Shown piece by piece: positions 18,775-26,792 of a stretch of DNA of 64,000 nt. The translations under genes were made by a program, and so were the position numbers. Where the stretch lies: contig NZ_BOMN01000001.1 in assembly GCF_016862215.1 (NCBI RefSeq), positions 124,001 through 188,000 of the forward strand. Direction: 5' to 3'. Source of the stretch: Winogradskya humida (lineage in GTDB: Bacteria > Actinomycetota > Actinomycetes > Mycobacteriales > Micromonosporaceae). The notes beneath the pieces are model-generated. The model made no database searches and was not told the DNA's origin. It worked only from the letters and a program-made list of their open reading frames with translations. Position 1 is the stretch's first letter; each line of letters begins with the position of its first letter.

Positions 18775-18831
18775 TCACCGAATACTCCACACGGGAAGGC
18801 AGAATTCGTCGACTGCGCCGTTAGACGAAAC

Positions 18832-18846
18832 TATATTTGGCCAAAT
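18832..18846. promoter_or_regulatory. Lrp-type palindrome and -10-like box
   Basis: ATTTGGCCAAAT at 18835-18846 is a perfect 12-base palindrome running into the ATG of the Lrp/AsnC gene (18845). TATATT at 18832-18837 overlaps it and lies 7 bases from the ATG, consistent with a -10 box for a leaderless transcript. Binding of the regulator here would give autorepression and could influence the divergent EamA gene. Confidence 0.55.
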
Positions 18847-19321
18847 GGCGGTCAGACTTGATGAAATCGACGTCCAGCTCCTCAACGAGCTGCAGCAGGA
18901 CGCCGACCGTTCCAACCTCGAGCTGGCGCGCATCATCGGCCTCTCCCCGGCCGCCACCCTCAACCGCGTCCGCCGCCTCAAGAAGTCCGGCGTGATCCGC
19001 ACCATCAGCGCCCGCCTCGACCCGGGCCAGGCCGGCTTCCCGCTCCAGGTCTACGTCTCCGCCACCCTCACCCGCCACGAACCCCGCGCCAGCCGGATCT
19101 TCGAGCAGGCGGTCCTGGCCATCCCCCAGGTCATCGCCGCCGACTGGGTGGCCGGCGAGATCGACGTGATGCTCCTGATTGTCGCCCGCGACGTCGCCGA
19201 GCTGCAGCACGTCCTCACCCAGCTCTCCCTCAAGGGAGCCCAGCGCCTGACCACCCTCCTGCGCCTCCAGGAGATCAAACCGACGTCCCCACTCCCCCTG
19301 ACCAGCTCACCCGAAAGCTGA
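18845..19321 (+). CDS. Lrp/AsnC family transcriptional regulator
   Basis: A 158-residue regulator with an N-terminal AsnC-type HTH (about 5-60: LDEIDVQLLNELQQDADRS, then NLELARIIGLSPAATLNRVR) and a C-terminal RAM/ACT-like effector domain (about 70-145). The RAM domain includes the Gly-rich turn DWVAGEIDVMLLIVARD. Lrp-family proteins sense amino acids as octamers. Its divergent partner is an EamA exporter, a frequent pairing. ATG 18845 is the only sensible start and leaves almost no untranslated leader after the TATATT box. A strong hairpin follows the gene. Confidence 0.9.
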   Translation: MAVRLDEIDVQLLNELQQDADRSNLELARIIGLSPAATLNRVRRLKKSGVIRTISARLDPGQAGFPLQVYVSATLTRHEPRASRIFEQAVLAIPQVIAADWVAGEIDVMLLIVARDVAELQHVLTQLSLKGAQRLTTLLRLQEIKPTSPLPLTSSPES

Positions 19322-19390
19322 CCCGGGCCTCAGACCGAGCAGGATCGGGCCCGCGCCCGGCTCACTCATTTCCCTTGTCCCGAACGCCGG

Positions 19391-19423
19391 ACGGCCACCC
19401 AGGTCTCCCCCCTGGGTGGCCGT
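19391..19423. terminator. Bidirectional hairpin terminator
   Basis: A perfect 13-base stem (19391-19403 with 19411-19423, ACGGCCACCCAGG against its complement) and a 7-base pyrimidine loop. It lies between the convergent Lrp regulator (ends 19321) and the protease gene (ends 19443) and can serve both. Confidence 0.7.
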
Positions 19424-19442
19424 GCGTTCTGGTGACCGGAGG

Positions 19443-20504
19443 TCAGGCCAGGCTGAGGGTGGTGTAGGTGCTGAGGACCTCGTTGAGGGGCTGGAAGTAG
19501 GTGACGCCGCCGCTGGTGCAGTCGCCGCTGCCGCCGGAGGTGAGGCCGAGGCCGATGGAGCCGGAGTAGAGCGAGCCGCCGCTGTCGCCGCCCTCGGCGC
19601 AGACGGTGGTGCGGATCAGGCCGGAGACGGTGCCTTCGGAGTAGGTGACGGAGGCGTTGACCGCGGTGACCGAGCCGGTGTGGACGCCGGTGGTGCTGCC
19701 GCTGCGGCTGACCGATTCGCCGACGTAGGCCGTGCCGACCGAGGAGATGGTCTGGCTGCCGCTGTAGGTGTAGACGGAGCCGGGGTGCGCGACCGTGGTG
19801 TTCGTGTAGCGGACGATGCCGTAGTCGTTGCCGGGGAAGCTGGAGACGCTGTTCGTGCCGAGGACGGTGGTCTGCCCCGAGTTGCTGTACCAGGTGGAGG
19901 CGACCTGGGTGCAGTGGCCGGCCGTGACGAAGTAGTAGTAGCTGGCCGACTTGAGGTTGAAGCCGAGCGAGCAGCGGTAGCCGCCGCCGTAGATGGCCTG
20001 ACCGCCGGCGATCTTCAGGGAGAACTCGGTGGCGGTGTGCTCGAGGCGGGCGGCGTCACCGGCGGCCTTGACGGCGGCTTCGACGGTGGCGAGCTTGGTG
20101 CCGGTGACCGTGGGGTCGACGGTGACGACGACCTGGTTGGTGGTGAGGTCGGTCGCCCAGGCGGTGCCCTTGATCTTCGACGTCGTGGCGATCTTGTCGG
20201 TGACCGCTTCGAGGGCGGCCGCGGAGAACTTGACCGTCTTGGCGACGCCACCGGCGGCACGGACCTTGGCGGCTGCGGCGTCGGTCGTGACGGTGACGAC
20301 CATGCGTCCGCTGCTGCTGTCCAGGTAGGAGCCAGCCGAGTCCGGGCCGAGGTCGTCACTCAGCGCCACGGCCTTGGCGGCGTTGTCGGCCTTCAGCGCG
20401 GCGGGTGCCGCAACGGCGGCGTTCGGCATGACGACCGCGCCGAGCAGCGCGAGGGGCGCGAAAACGGCGGCGCTACGCCAGCGCGAGGAACTTGTGGATC
20501 CCAC
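19443..20504 (-). CDS. Secreted S1-family serine protease with pro-domain (streptogrisin / alpha-lytic type)
   Basis: A 353-residue preproprotease. A signal peptide (about 1-33: basic start, [19 protein letters not shown]) is followed by an alpha-lytic-type pro-region (about 40-160) that acts as a folding catalyst. The mature chymotrypsin-fold domain begins near [12 protein letters not shown]. The catalytic triad is visible as His in VTAGHCT (about 197), Asp in GNDYGIVRY (about 226) and Ser in [10 protein letters not shown] (about 309). Cys pairs flank His and Ser as in streptogrisins. The start is GTG 20504, behind GGGAGG. The product is extracellular and is likely to degrade proteins for nutrition. 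The leader carries an inverted repeat at 20528-20549. Confidence 0.93.
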   Translation of the reverse strand: MGSTSSSRWRSAAVFAPLALLGAVVMPNAAVAAPAALKADNAAKAVALSDDLGPDSAGSYLDSSSGRMVVTVTTDAAAAKVRAAGGVAKTVKFSAAALEAVTDKIATTSKIKGTAWATDLTTNQVVVTVDPTVTGTKLATVEAAVKAAGDAARLEHTATEFSLKIAGGQAIYGGGYRCSLGFNLKSASYYYFVTAGHCTQVASTWYSNSGQTTVLGTNSVSSFPGNDYGIVRYTNTTVAHPGSVYTYSGSQTISSVGTAYVGESVSRSGSTTGVHTGSVTAVNASVTYSEGTVSGLIRTTVCAEGGDSGGSLYSGSIGLGLTSGGSGDCTSGGVTYFQPLNEVLSTYTTLSLA

Positions 20505-20527
20505 GTGGAGCCTCCCATGAAGAGTCT

Positions 20528-20549
20528 GAGTAGTCCGATTGGTCTACTC
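20528..20549. promoter_or_regulatory. Inverted repeat in the protease leader
   Basis: GAGTAG and CTACTC pair around a 10-base centre (with an additional CC/GG pair), 24 bases upstream of the protease GTG. It could be an operator or an mRNA stem that insulates the ribosome-binding site. The surrounding 20550-20700 region is unusually A+T-rich, as expected for the promoter. Confidence 0.35.
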
Positions 20550-20790
20550 GGGCCGGACATGAGGAACGCTCCCATTCGCTTCAAGACGTTCACAAGGATC
20601 TATGCTTTCAAAGCTCTCGCACAGGAAACTGAAAGAAAGCTGTGAGCTGCGGAAAGATCTAAAATCGAAGACATTCGATCTAAGTCATACCATCGGCGTA
20701 CGCCCGGGACCCCGGCAGAGTCATCCGGCCTTCGCAGTCGAACGACAGATGACTTTGCCAGGGTCAGACGCGTAGACGCCGGTGGAATGG

Positions 20791-21414
20791 CTACCCCTGA
20801 TCGCAGGGTTCAGGATCTGCGACCGCGCACATCGTGAGCGTGACGTCGAAGGTTTTGCGGTAGATCATCCCGGCGGTGCGGTAGCGAACGGATATGCCCT
20901 TGACGGTGGTGGCCGTCTCAGGCGCCGGAAACTCGTACAGAACCTCGACACTGCCGTCGTCGTCCTGTGGAGGAATGGTGAAGCCTTCCACAGGATGTTT
21001 GACAGGGAGTTTCCACGTGCTCGGCAGCGGCATCTGGTATCCGCTGACCGCACCGGTGTCGAGTAACGCGACGCGTGTCTCGTCCCAGATATACGGTCCG
21101 GCTGACGGTTTGATCTTCTGTGGGTTGTCGGCGAGGGACACCTTGTCCAGGACGATGTCGTCCCGTGTCGGGTTGTGCAGTACTAGCGACCCCCACAGCA
21201 TGCCGGTGTCGCCGGGCCGGATCCGCGCCCGCAAATTCTCGAAGTTGGTTCCCTCCAGAGGGCCGGCGCGCATCGGTGCGCCCGGCAGCCTGCCGACGAT
21301 CCACAGGACAGCGACAGCCGCAACCAGGACAGCGATCGAAGCCCCGATGACGCGGCGGCGACCGGTACGCCCCCGGACCTGATCCCGGGACGCACCGATG
21401 ACCTTCTCGGTCAC
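20791..21414 (-). CDS. Hypothetical single-pass membrane protein
   Basis: A 207-residue protein with a basic cytoplasmic N-terminus (RGRTGRRR), one transmembrane helix (about residues 22-42, IGASIAVLVAAVAVLWIV) and an extracytoplasmic beta-rich domain containing two Cys close to the C-terminus. I do not recognise a named domain. The visible pattern, a short strand domain with LHNPTRDDIVLDKV, resembles Ig-like folds that bind or scaffold at the cell surface (inference). GTG 21414 is chosen over GTG 21450 because GGGAGG lies 5 bases upstream. No operon partner is obvious. Confidence 0.6.
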   Translation of the reverse strand: MTEKVIGASRDQVRGRTGRRRVIGASIAVLVAAVAVLWIVGRLPGAPMRAGPLEGTNFENLRARIRPGDTGMLWGSLVLHNPTRDDIVLDKVSLADNPQKIKPSAGPYIWDETRVALLDTGAVSGYQMPLPSTWKLPVKHPVEGFTIPPQDDDGSVEVLYEFPAPETATTVKGISVRYRTAGMIYRKTFDVTLTMCAVADPEPCDQG

Positions 21415-21838
21415 GAGACCTCCCGTGTCTTCGCCACTCCCGTGAACCACCGCCCCTTATAACCACGCGGTCGTCATAAATCCTTTGGTCACACCAAGGT
21501 GGTCGCGAAGGCGCCGGACCGACGAGCGTAGCGATGCCCCAGCGCCTGGCACGCAGTGTGAAGACGTGCGGGCGGGGTCGGATCAGGAGAACGCCCCCGT
21601 CTGGCCAGCCGTCCGGTTCTTGACGGAGTGCAGTGCTTGTGCGGGTCACCCTGTTTTCGTGACGCGGAAGATCAATGCCGGACATCCTGGCGAAATTATC
21701 GAGACGCGTGTCCACCAGGGCGAACCGGTGCAAGTGGGCAGCGGGACGCATGGCCACTGATCGATCGAGAAACTGCATCTACCCGGCTCTGCGACTTCAC
21801 CTAGGACGAAGACCGCAGCAAGATTCGCACAGCGCTGA
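21415..21838. other. Intergenic region without a recognisable gene
   Basis: About 420 bases between the hypothetical membrane protein gene and the 3' end of the SpoIIE-type phosphatase gene. It includes an imperfect stem CCTTTGGT/ACCAAGG at about 21482-21499 but no supported coding frame or RNA gene. Confidence 0.4.
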
Positions 21839-22996
21839 TCAGGGTCGCCAGCGCACGACGGCTGCGGTGGCATCGTCTCTGAGCTCGCCGTTCTCGTAGG
21901 AGACGATGGTGTGGATGAGACGCCGCATCAGCTCGGCTGCCGGCGTTTTTGCGCGCAGCTCACCGCGTACGAAATCGGTCAGTTGATCTAATCCGAAGAG
22001 CTCGCCGTCAGCCGATCGCGCCTCGGTGATGCCGTCGGTGTAAAGCACGAGCGTGTCGCCCTCCTCGAGCATCACCTCGGTGATCCCGGGCGGCCGGTTG
22101 ATCATGTGCCCCAGCCCGAGCGGCAGTGCGGTCGGCGTCGGCAGCGCCTCCAGCGGGACGTCGCCGCGCAGGTGCAACTCCGCAGGGTGACCGGCTGCGA
22201 TTCGGCGATAGCAGCCCGTGGTCGTGTCCAGCTCGGCGAGGATCGCCGTCACGAACGCGCCCGGATATTGCGCGCGGATCCATTTGTCGATCGAGCGGTA
22301 CGTGTCGGCGAGATCAAGACCGGACCGTCGAGCATTACGGTACGTGTTGAGCGTCAGCGTTGTCAGTGCGCTCGCGCTGATGCCGTGACCCACCGTGTCG
22401 AAGAGCGCCACGTGGATGATGTCTCCGTTCGCCGCGTAGTCGAACGCGTCCCCGCCCACGTCGTAACACGGCTCCAGCACCGCGGTGACCAGGGCGTTGT
22501 TCGCGGCGAACGTCAACGGTGGCAGCTGGTTCCAGATGATCTCCGCGGCGAGCTGCATGGGCATCCGCCGGCGGGTACGTTCCACCGCGTCGCCGTAGAA
22601 GCGGCGGCTGGCGATCAGCTCGGCCACGAGTGCGGCGATCACCCGCAGGTCGCGCCGCAGGCGTTCGTCGGGCTCGGAGACCAGCCATACCTCGAGCACC
22701 CCGAGCCGCTCGGCGCCGTGCAACAACGGCAGGTAGAGACACGACCCGTCCTGGGCGGGCTCCGCCGTACGGAAGGACTGCCCGGCCGTGGTGTGGTCCA
22801 CTTTGCGCGCCGCGTTGTCGGCGGGCGTGCCGTGCAACGGCCAGAGCGAGATCTGCTCGTAGTCGATCATCAGCGCGATCACCCGCACGGCGCCGAGCAG
22901 CGGCGCCACGGCGGCCAGGGCCGGGGGCAGATCCTCCGGACGACTGCGGTGGCGAAGGTCGAGAAGCCGCCGCACCGCCTCCATCGAATCCACCAT
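21839..22996 (-). CDS. GAF-SpoIIE (PP2C) serine phosphatase
   Basis: A 385-residue signalling phosphatase. Residues about 10-150 form a GAF-like sensor, and about 170-383 the PP2C/SpoIIE domain. Metal-binding acidic motifs are visible: YDVGGDAFDY, LFDTVGHGISAS, LYTDGITEAR and the terminal LRDDATAAVVRW. Such RsbU/RsbP-like enzymes dephosphorylate anti-sigma-factor antagonists and so activate alternative sigma factors. No anti-sigma or STAS gene is adjacent, so the partner is elsewhere. Cytosolic. The start codon at 22996 is followed closely by the sensor domain. Confidence 0.88.
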   Translation of the reverse strand: MVDSMEAVRRLLDLRHRSRPEDLPPALAAVAPLLGAVRVIALMIDYEQISLWPLHGTPADNAARKVDHTTAGQSFRTAEPAQDGSCLYLPLLHGAERLGVLEVWLVSEPDERLRRDLRVIAALVAELIASRRFYGDAVERTRRRMPMQLAAEIIWNQLPPLTFAANNALVTAVLEPCYDVGGDAFDYAANGDIIHVALFDTVGHGISASALTTLTLNTYRNARRSGLDLADTYRSIDKWIRAQYPGAFVTAILAELDTTTGCYRRIAAGHPAELHLRGDVPLEALPTPTALPLGLGHMINRPPGITEVMLEEGDTLVLYTDGITEARSADGELFGLDQLTDFVRGELRAKTPAAELMRRLIHTIVSYENGELRDDATAAVVRWRP

Positions 22997-23183
22997 GCCG
23001 GGTTACATGCCCCCAACCCGTCGCGGTCCAACCCGAAACCGCCCAGCTTTCGGCGGCGGTCCCGCGCGCTGGGATCGTACGATTCCCGGGTGACCGAGCT
23101 GCTCGAGCGACTCGAGCAGGTCGCCGCGGGTGGTACATCCTGGCCCAGGTAGGGCGGCGAGCGCGTGGATAGCGTGGTTCGCC

Positions 23184-23570
23184 ATGAGCAATCCTGTAGT
23201 TGAGCGCCTGATCAGCGCGTTGAACAGCCACGATCTCGACGCGGTGTCGTCCTGTTTCGGGCCGGACTTCTCGAGTGAGTGGCCGGCTCACCCTGGCCGG
23301 GACTTCCAGGGGCCGGAGCAGGTACGCCGCAACTGGGAGATGATCTTCAAGATGTCCCCGGACATCACGATCGCGATGACGAACTCGGTCGAGGCCGGTG
23401 ACGAGGTGTGGGGCGAGTGGCACTACACCAAGGCGGCGGGCCAGGACCTGCGCGGCGTTGTCATCGTCACGGTTCGTGACGGGCTGATTCGCCGGTCGCG
23501 GTTCTACATGGAGCCGATCGACGCCGCGGGCGCCGCTGTGCCGGGCGGACCGCGGCTCGCGCGCGACTGA
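23184..23570 (+). CDS. SnoaL-like / NTF2-fold protein
   Basis: A 128-residue protein opening with NPVVERLISALNSHDLDAVSSCFGPDF, the typical first helix of SnoaL-like domains. GPEQVRRNWEMIFKMSPDI and WGEWHYTK follow, and it ends with VRDGLIRRSRFYMEPID. The family includes cyclases, limonene-epoxide-hydrolase-like enzymes and proteins of unknown role, so no reaction is assigned. ATG 23184 fits the fold start. An XRE regulator gene begins 12 bases downstream and is probably cotranscribed. Confidence 0.78.
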   Translation: MSNPVVERLISALNSHDLDAVSSCFGPDFSSEWPAHPGRDFQGPEQVRRNWEMIFKMSPDITIAMTNSVEAGDEVWGEWHYTKAAGQDLRGVVIVTVRDGLIRRSRFYMEPIDAAGAAVPGGPRLARD

Positions 23571-23582
23571 CACAATGGGGCC

Positions 23583-24368
23583 GTGCAGCGGGATGACGAC
23601 TTCGGGACCGCGCTGCGTACCCTGCGGCAGCGGCTCACCCCCGGTGAGGCCGGGGTGCCGGCGTCGTTACCCGCTGTGAGGCGCGTGCCCGGCCTGCGCC
23701 GCGACGAGCTCGCCGGCATCGTGGGCGTCTCCGAGGAGCATGTGAAACGCCTGGAGCAGGGGCGCCGCCGGCCGTCACCGGGCGTGGTCGACGCGCTCGC
23801 CCGGGCCCTGCGGCTGACCTCGGGAGAGCACGACCGGTTGCGTACGCTCGCCGGGTTCGCCGCGTCCGCCGAGCCGGACGGCATGGTCCCGCGCGAGATC
23901 ACGGAAACGGCGCGCCGGATGCTGGACCGGGTGACCGAGTGCGCGGTCTGCGTCTGCGACGCGAGCTGGACGGTGCTGGACGCGAACAAGCTCTGGCATT
24001 CGGACGTGTGCACGGTGCCGGACGAGCGGGGGCGCGGGCGCAACGTGGTCTGGCGCGCGTTCACGGAGACCGGGCCGTCGGTGTTCCAGGCCCCCGAGCG
24101 GCTGGACGGGTTCCGGGCGACCGTCGTGGCCGAGCTGCGTGACACGGCCCGGCGTTACCCGGCCGATGCCGAGCTGTCGTCGATGATCGCCGACCTGCAC
24201 GCCCGGAGCCCGGAGTTCGTCCAGCTCTGGGACGCCCCACTGGTCGAGGGTGGTCACGCGGACCGGCTGCGGGTGCCGAGCCCCGTCCATGGCCACCTCG
24301 ACCTGGACCTGGACGTGCTGACGCTCACCGCGGGCGACCTTCGCGTCGTCGTCTACACCGCGCCCTGA
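23583..24368 (+). CDS. XRE regulator with MmyB-like ligand-binding domain
   Basis: A 261-residue protein. An N-terminal Cro/C1-type HTH (about 30-85) is visible as LRRDELAGIVGVSEEHVKRLEQGRRRPSP. A C-terminal PAS-like MmyB domain (about 110-258) follows, with DASWTVLDANKLWHSDV and RDTARRYPADAELSSMI. MmyB-type regulators are common in actinomycetes, often beside redox enzymes, and may bind fatty-acid-like ligands. GTG 23583 is the start, 12 bases after the SnoaL-like gene, so the pair is probably an operon. Its last 16 bases overlap the convergent TetR gene. Confidence 0.88.
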   Translation: MQRDDDFGTALRTLRQRLTPGEAGVPASLPAVRRVPGLRRDELAGIVGVSEEHVKRLEQGRRRPSPGVVDALARALRLTSGEHDRLRTLAGFAASAEPDGMVPREITETARRMLDRVTECAVCVCDASWTVLDANKLWHSDVCTVPDERGRGRNVVWRAFTETGPSVFQAPERLDGFRATVVAELRDTARRYPADAELSSMIADLHARSPEFVQLWDAPLVEGGHADRLRVPSPVHGHLDLDLDVLTLTAGDLRVVVYTAP

Positions 24369-24931
24369 GGTTTCAAGCCGTCAAAAACGACGGTGAGTGC
24401 CTTCGCTCCGGCGGCGGTGTGCTTTCCGGCGGCGGCGTGGGAGAGCGCGACCAGCAACGCGTAGACCTCGGGTAGTGCGACGTCGGCCCGGACCGCGCCG
24501 GCCTCCTGTGCCCGCTGCAGGAGCGCACCGACGGCTCGGCGCAGCCCGGCCGCGGCCCGGGTGGCTTCGCCGTCGCTGTCCCCGCCCGCGTCGAGCAGTG
24601 CCTCGCTGATCGCGATCTTGGTGGCCGCGTCGGCTACGACATCGCGGAAGAAATCGAAGAACGCGGTGCCGGGATGCTCGGCGCCGAGCATCGCTTCGGC
24701 GCGTTCACGAAGCCGGTCGAAGCGCCGGACGAGGACCGCCTGCAGCAGCAACGCCTTGGTGGGGAAATGGCGGAAGACCGTGGCGATGCCCACCCCCGCC
24801 AGCCGGGCCACCTCCTCGGTCGAGGCGGACTCCCCGCCCCTGCCGAAGACCTCCTCGGCGATGTCCAGGATGCGGCCCCGATTGGCCTGCGCGTCAACCC
24901 GCCGCACCCGCCCGCTGCCCGTCCGATCCAT
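24353..24931 (-). CDS. TetR/AcrR family transcriptional regulator
   Basis: A 192-residue regulator with an HTH at about residues 12-58 (NRGRILDIAEEVFGRGG, then STEEVARLAGVGIATVFRHF) followed by the SbtR-like C-terminal domain style (FFDFFRDVV). ATG 24931 is chosen because AAGAGGG lies 5 bases upstream; GTG 24946 is an alternative. It is divergent from a SnoaL/SDR operon, and the palindrome CGGAGT-N4-ACTCCG at 24959-24974 lies between them. It probably represses both directions. Confidence 0.87.
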   Translation of the reverse strand: MDRTGSGRVRRVDAQANRGRILDIAEEVFGRGGESASTEEVARLAGVGIATVFRHFPTKALLLQAVLVRRFDRLRERAEAMLGAEHPGTAFFDFFRDVVADAATKIAISEALLDAGGDSDGEATRAAAGLRRAVGALLQRAQEAGAVRADVALPEVYALLVALSHAAAGKHTAAGAKALTVVFDGLKPQGAV

Positions 24932-24958
24932 GCCAGCCCTCTTCACCCTCTTGATATC

Positions 24959-24974
24959 CGGAGTTCGGACTCCG
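24959..24974. promoter_or_regulatory. TetR operator-like palindrome (CGGAGTTCGGACTCCG)
   Basis: A 16-base inverted repeat with 6-base arms and a TCGG centre, 28 bases upstream of the tetR start and 50 bases before the divergent SnoaL-like gene. It is the only strong palindrome in this intergenic region. Confidence 0.55.
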
Positions 24975-25023
24975 TAAAGTCAGAAGCTCCGGATCCTCGC
25001 CGCCTCGATGACAGGACAATGTC

Positions 25024-25455
25024 ATGAGCAAGCATCCCAGCCCCCGCGAGGTCTTCCTCGCCCTTGTGAACGGCGTCGCGGAGGGCCGCTGGGACGCACT
25101 CCCCAGCCTCTACGCGGAAAAGACCGACGTCGTGCATCCGTTCGACCCGCTGCGCGCACCCGCCCTGCGCAGCCGCGACGAGCTCCGCGATCATTTCCGT
25201 CCGGCCGGGATCGGACCCCGCGTGGAGCGCCGCCCCGCCGACATCACCATCCACGACACCACGGACCCCGAAGTGATCGTCGCCGAGTTCTCCTATCAGG
25301 GCACCATCGACGGCAAGCCCTTCACTCAGCCGGGCATCTTCGTGGTACGCGTCCGCGACGGCGAGATCGTCTCCTCCCGTGACTACTTCGACCACCTCAC
25401 CATGGCCCGCGACCGGGGCCGGCTGGACGATCTCGTCGCGTCAATCACCGCATGA
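25024..25455 (+). CDS. SnoaL-like / NTF2-fold protein
   Basis: A 143-residue SnoaL-like protein. PREVFLALVNGVAEGRWDALPSL is the opening helix, followed by the helical RSRDELRDHFRP segment, and VVRVRDGEIVSSRDYFDHL is the closing strand pair. Its stop overlaps the start of the following SDR gene (ATGA at 25452), so the two are translationally coupled. The partnership suggests it acts in the same small-molecule pathway as the SDR, either as an isomerase/hydratase-like enzyme or as a ligand carrier (inference). Likely regulated by the divergent TetR. Confidence 0.8.
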   Translation: MSKHPSPREVFLALVNGVAEGRWDALPSLYAEKTDVVHPFDPLRAPALRSRDELRDHFRPAGIGPRVERRPADITIHDTTDPEVIVAEFSYQGTIDGKPFTQPGIFVVRVRDGEIVSSRDYFDHLTMARDRGRLDDLVASITA

Positions 25456-26264
25456 CCGGCCTCTTCGACCTGACCGGCACCGTCGCGGTGGTCACGGGCT
25501 CCAGCCGCGGCATCGGGCTGGGCATCGCCCGCGCACTCCTGTCACAGGGCGCCAACGTTCTGGTCAACGGCTACGACGCGGATGAGACCGCGAACGCCGT
25601 CAAGTCACTCGCCTCCGCCGCCGCCGGAGTCGCCGGAGCCGACGAAGCTGACGAAGCTGACGAAGCTGACGAAGCTGACGGAAGGGTCGTGGGTTTGGCC
25701 GGGGACGTCACCGATGCGGGCGTGGCGGAGCGGTTGGTGAGCGAAGCCGTTCGCGTCTTCGGGCGGATCGATCATCTGGTCTGCAACCCCGGGATCGACA
25801 TCATCAAGCCGGCCGTCGACTACACGCCGGACGAGTGGGACCGCGTCCTCACCGTCAACCTTCGGGGCGCCTTCCAGCCCGCACAGGCCGCGGCCCGGCA
25901 CTGGATCGCGTACAAGCAGGCCGGGTCGGTCACCATGACCTCGTCGATCGCGGGCAGCATCGGCATACCCACGCTCGCGCCCTACGCGGCGAGCAAGGGC
26001 GGCATCAACCAACTCGTCCGCACCCTCGCCGCCGAATGGGCACCCCACGGCATCCGGGTCAACGCCATCGCCCCCGGCTACGTCGCCAACATCATGGACA
26101 ACGCCATCACGCACGACGAGCAGCGCATCGTGGCTTTCACCCCGCTCGGCCGCCGCGCCACCATCGACGAGATCGCCGCACCGTACGTCTTCCTCGCAGC
26201 ACCCGCCGCAAGCTACGTCACCGGCGCGGTGATCGCTGTCGACGGTGGCTACACCGCGACCTGA
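25452..26264 (+). CDS. Short-chain dehydrogenase/reductase with an in-frame acidic repeat
   Basis: A 270-residue classical SDR: TGSSRGIGLGIA cofactor turn (about 16-27), VCNPG in place of the usual NNAG, a Ser in TSSIAGS, the catalytic YAASK, and a C-terminal VTGAVIAVDGGYT. An unusual low-complexity insertion of repeated Ala-Asp-Glu (about residues 63-77) comes from a 9-base tandem repeat at 25641-25680. It lies in the variable region after the second strand, away from the active site. The gene overlaps the SnoaL-like gene by 4 bases and ends 6 bases before a convergent PepSY gene. Confidence 0.87.
   Translation: MTGLFDLTGTVAVVTGSSRGIGLGIARALLSQGANVLVNGYDADETANAVKSLASAAAGVAGADEADEADEADEADGRVVGLAGDVTDAGVAERLVSEAVRVFGRIDHLVCNPGIDIIKPAVDYTPDEWDRVLTVNLRGAFQPAQAAARHWIAYKQAGSVTMTSSIAGSIGIPTLAPYAASKGGINQLVRTLAAEWAPHGIRVNAIAPGYVANIMDNAITHDEQRIVAFTPLGRRATIDEIAAPYVFLAAPAASYVTGAVIAVDGGYTAT
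25641..25680 (+). repeat. Tandem 9-base repeat inside the SDR gene
   Basis: Four copies of GACGAAGCT (25641-25676) plus a partial fifth, encoding alternating Asp-Glu-Ala. Because the unit is a multiple of three, slippage changes length without breaking the frame. Confidence 0.85.
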
Positions 26265-26270
26265 CCGCTG

Positions 26271-26792
26271 TCAGTTGTCGGCGGTCTTGGTGAGAACCTT
26301 GAACGCGGTGTCCAGCTCGACGTCCCACTCGGTGTTGTCGGCGGCGCGGACCTCGACCTCGTACGCGACGCCCGGGTCGTCACTGGCCTCGACGTCCGTG
26401 GCGGTTCCGCTGCCGACGGCGGCGACCGCGGCCTGGCCGGCCGACGTGCGGGCGGCCTCGGGAACTACGGGGTCGGGCGCGTCGCCGGCCTCGGTTCCGG
26501 CCTGCTGGCCGATCACCTTGAGGTCCTTGTCGAGCAGCACGTCGACCTCGCTGCCGTCCTGCTTGCGGATCTCCACCTCGTACGCGCTGCCCGGCTCGTC
26601 GCTCGTGTCGACGTCGTCCACGGTCCCGCCGGGGACGGCCTGCACAGCGGCGTTGCCGATCCGGTCTCGCTCGTCACCGCGTACGTCGGCGTTCGCAGCG
26701 GTGGCCCAAACGCCGCCGCCGATGGCGAGGGCCGCGACAGCCGCGGTGGTCGTGACGATGATGCGCTTGCTGCGGAGCTTCGCTGTATTCAT
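26271..26792 (-). CDS. Secreted/membrane-anchored protein with two PepSY domains
   Basis: A 173-residue protein. The N-terminal signal/anchor (KRIIVTTTAAVAALAIGGGVWA, split at about 9-30) is followed by two PepSY repeats (about 40-95 and 110-170). Each has an A-A-V-pattern helix and a YEVEIRKxDGSEVDV or YEVEVRAADNTEWDV strand pair. PepSY proteins act outside the membrane, often as modulators of proteases or sensor kinases. Its ATG overlaps the stop of the histidine kinase gene (ATGA), making it the third gene of the response-regulator/kinase operon, so it probably tunes the kinase sensor or belongs to its stress response (inference). Confidence 0.87.
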   Translation of the reverse strand: MNTAKLRSKRIIVTTTAAVAALAIGGGVWATAANADVRGDERDRIGNAAVQAVPGGTVDDVDTSDEPGSAYEVEIRKQDGSEVDVLLDKDLKVIGQQAGTEAGDAPDPVVPEAARTSAGQAAVAAVGSGTATDVEASDDPGVAYEVEVRAADNTEWDVELDTAFKVLTKTADN

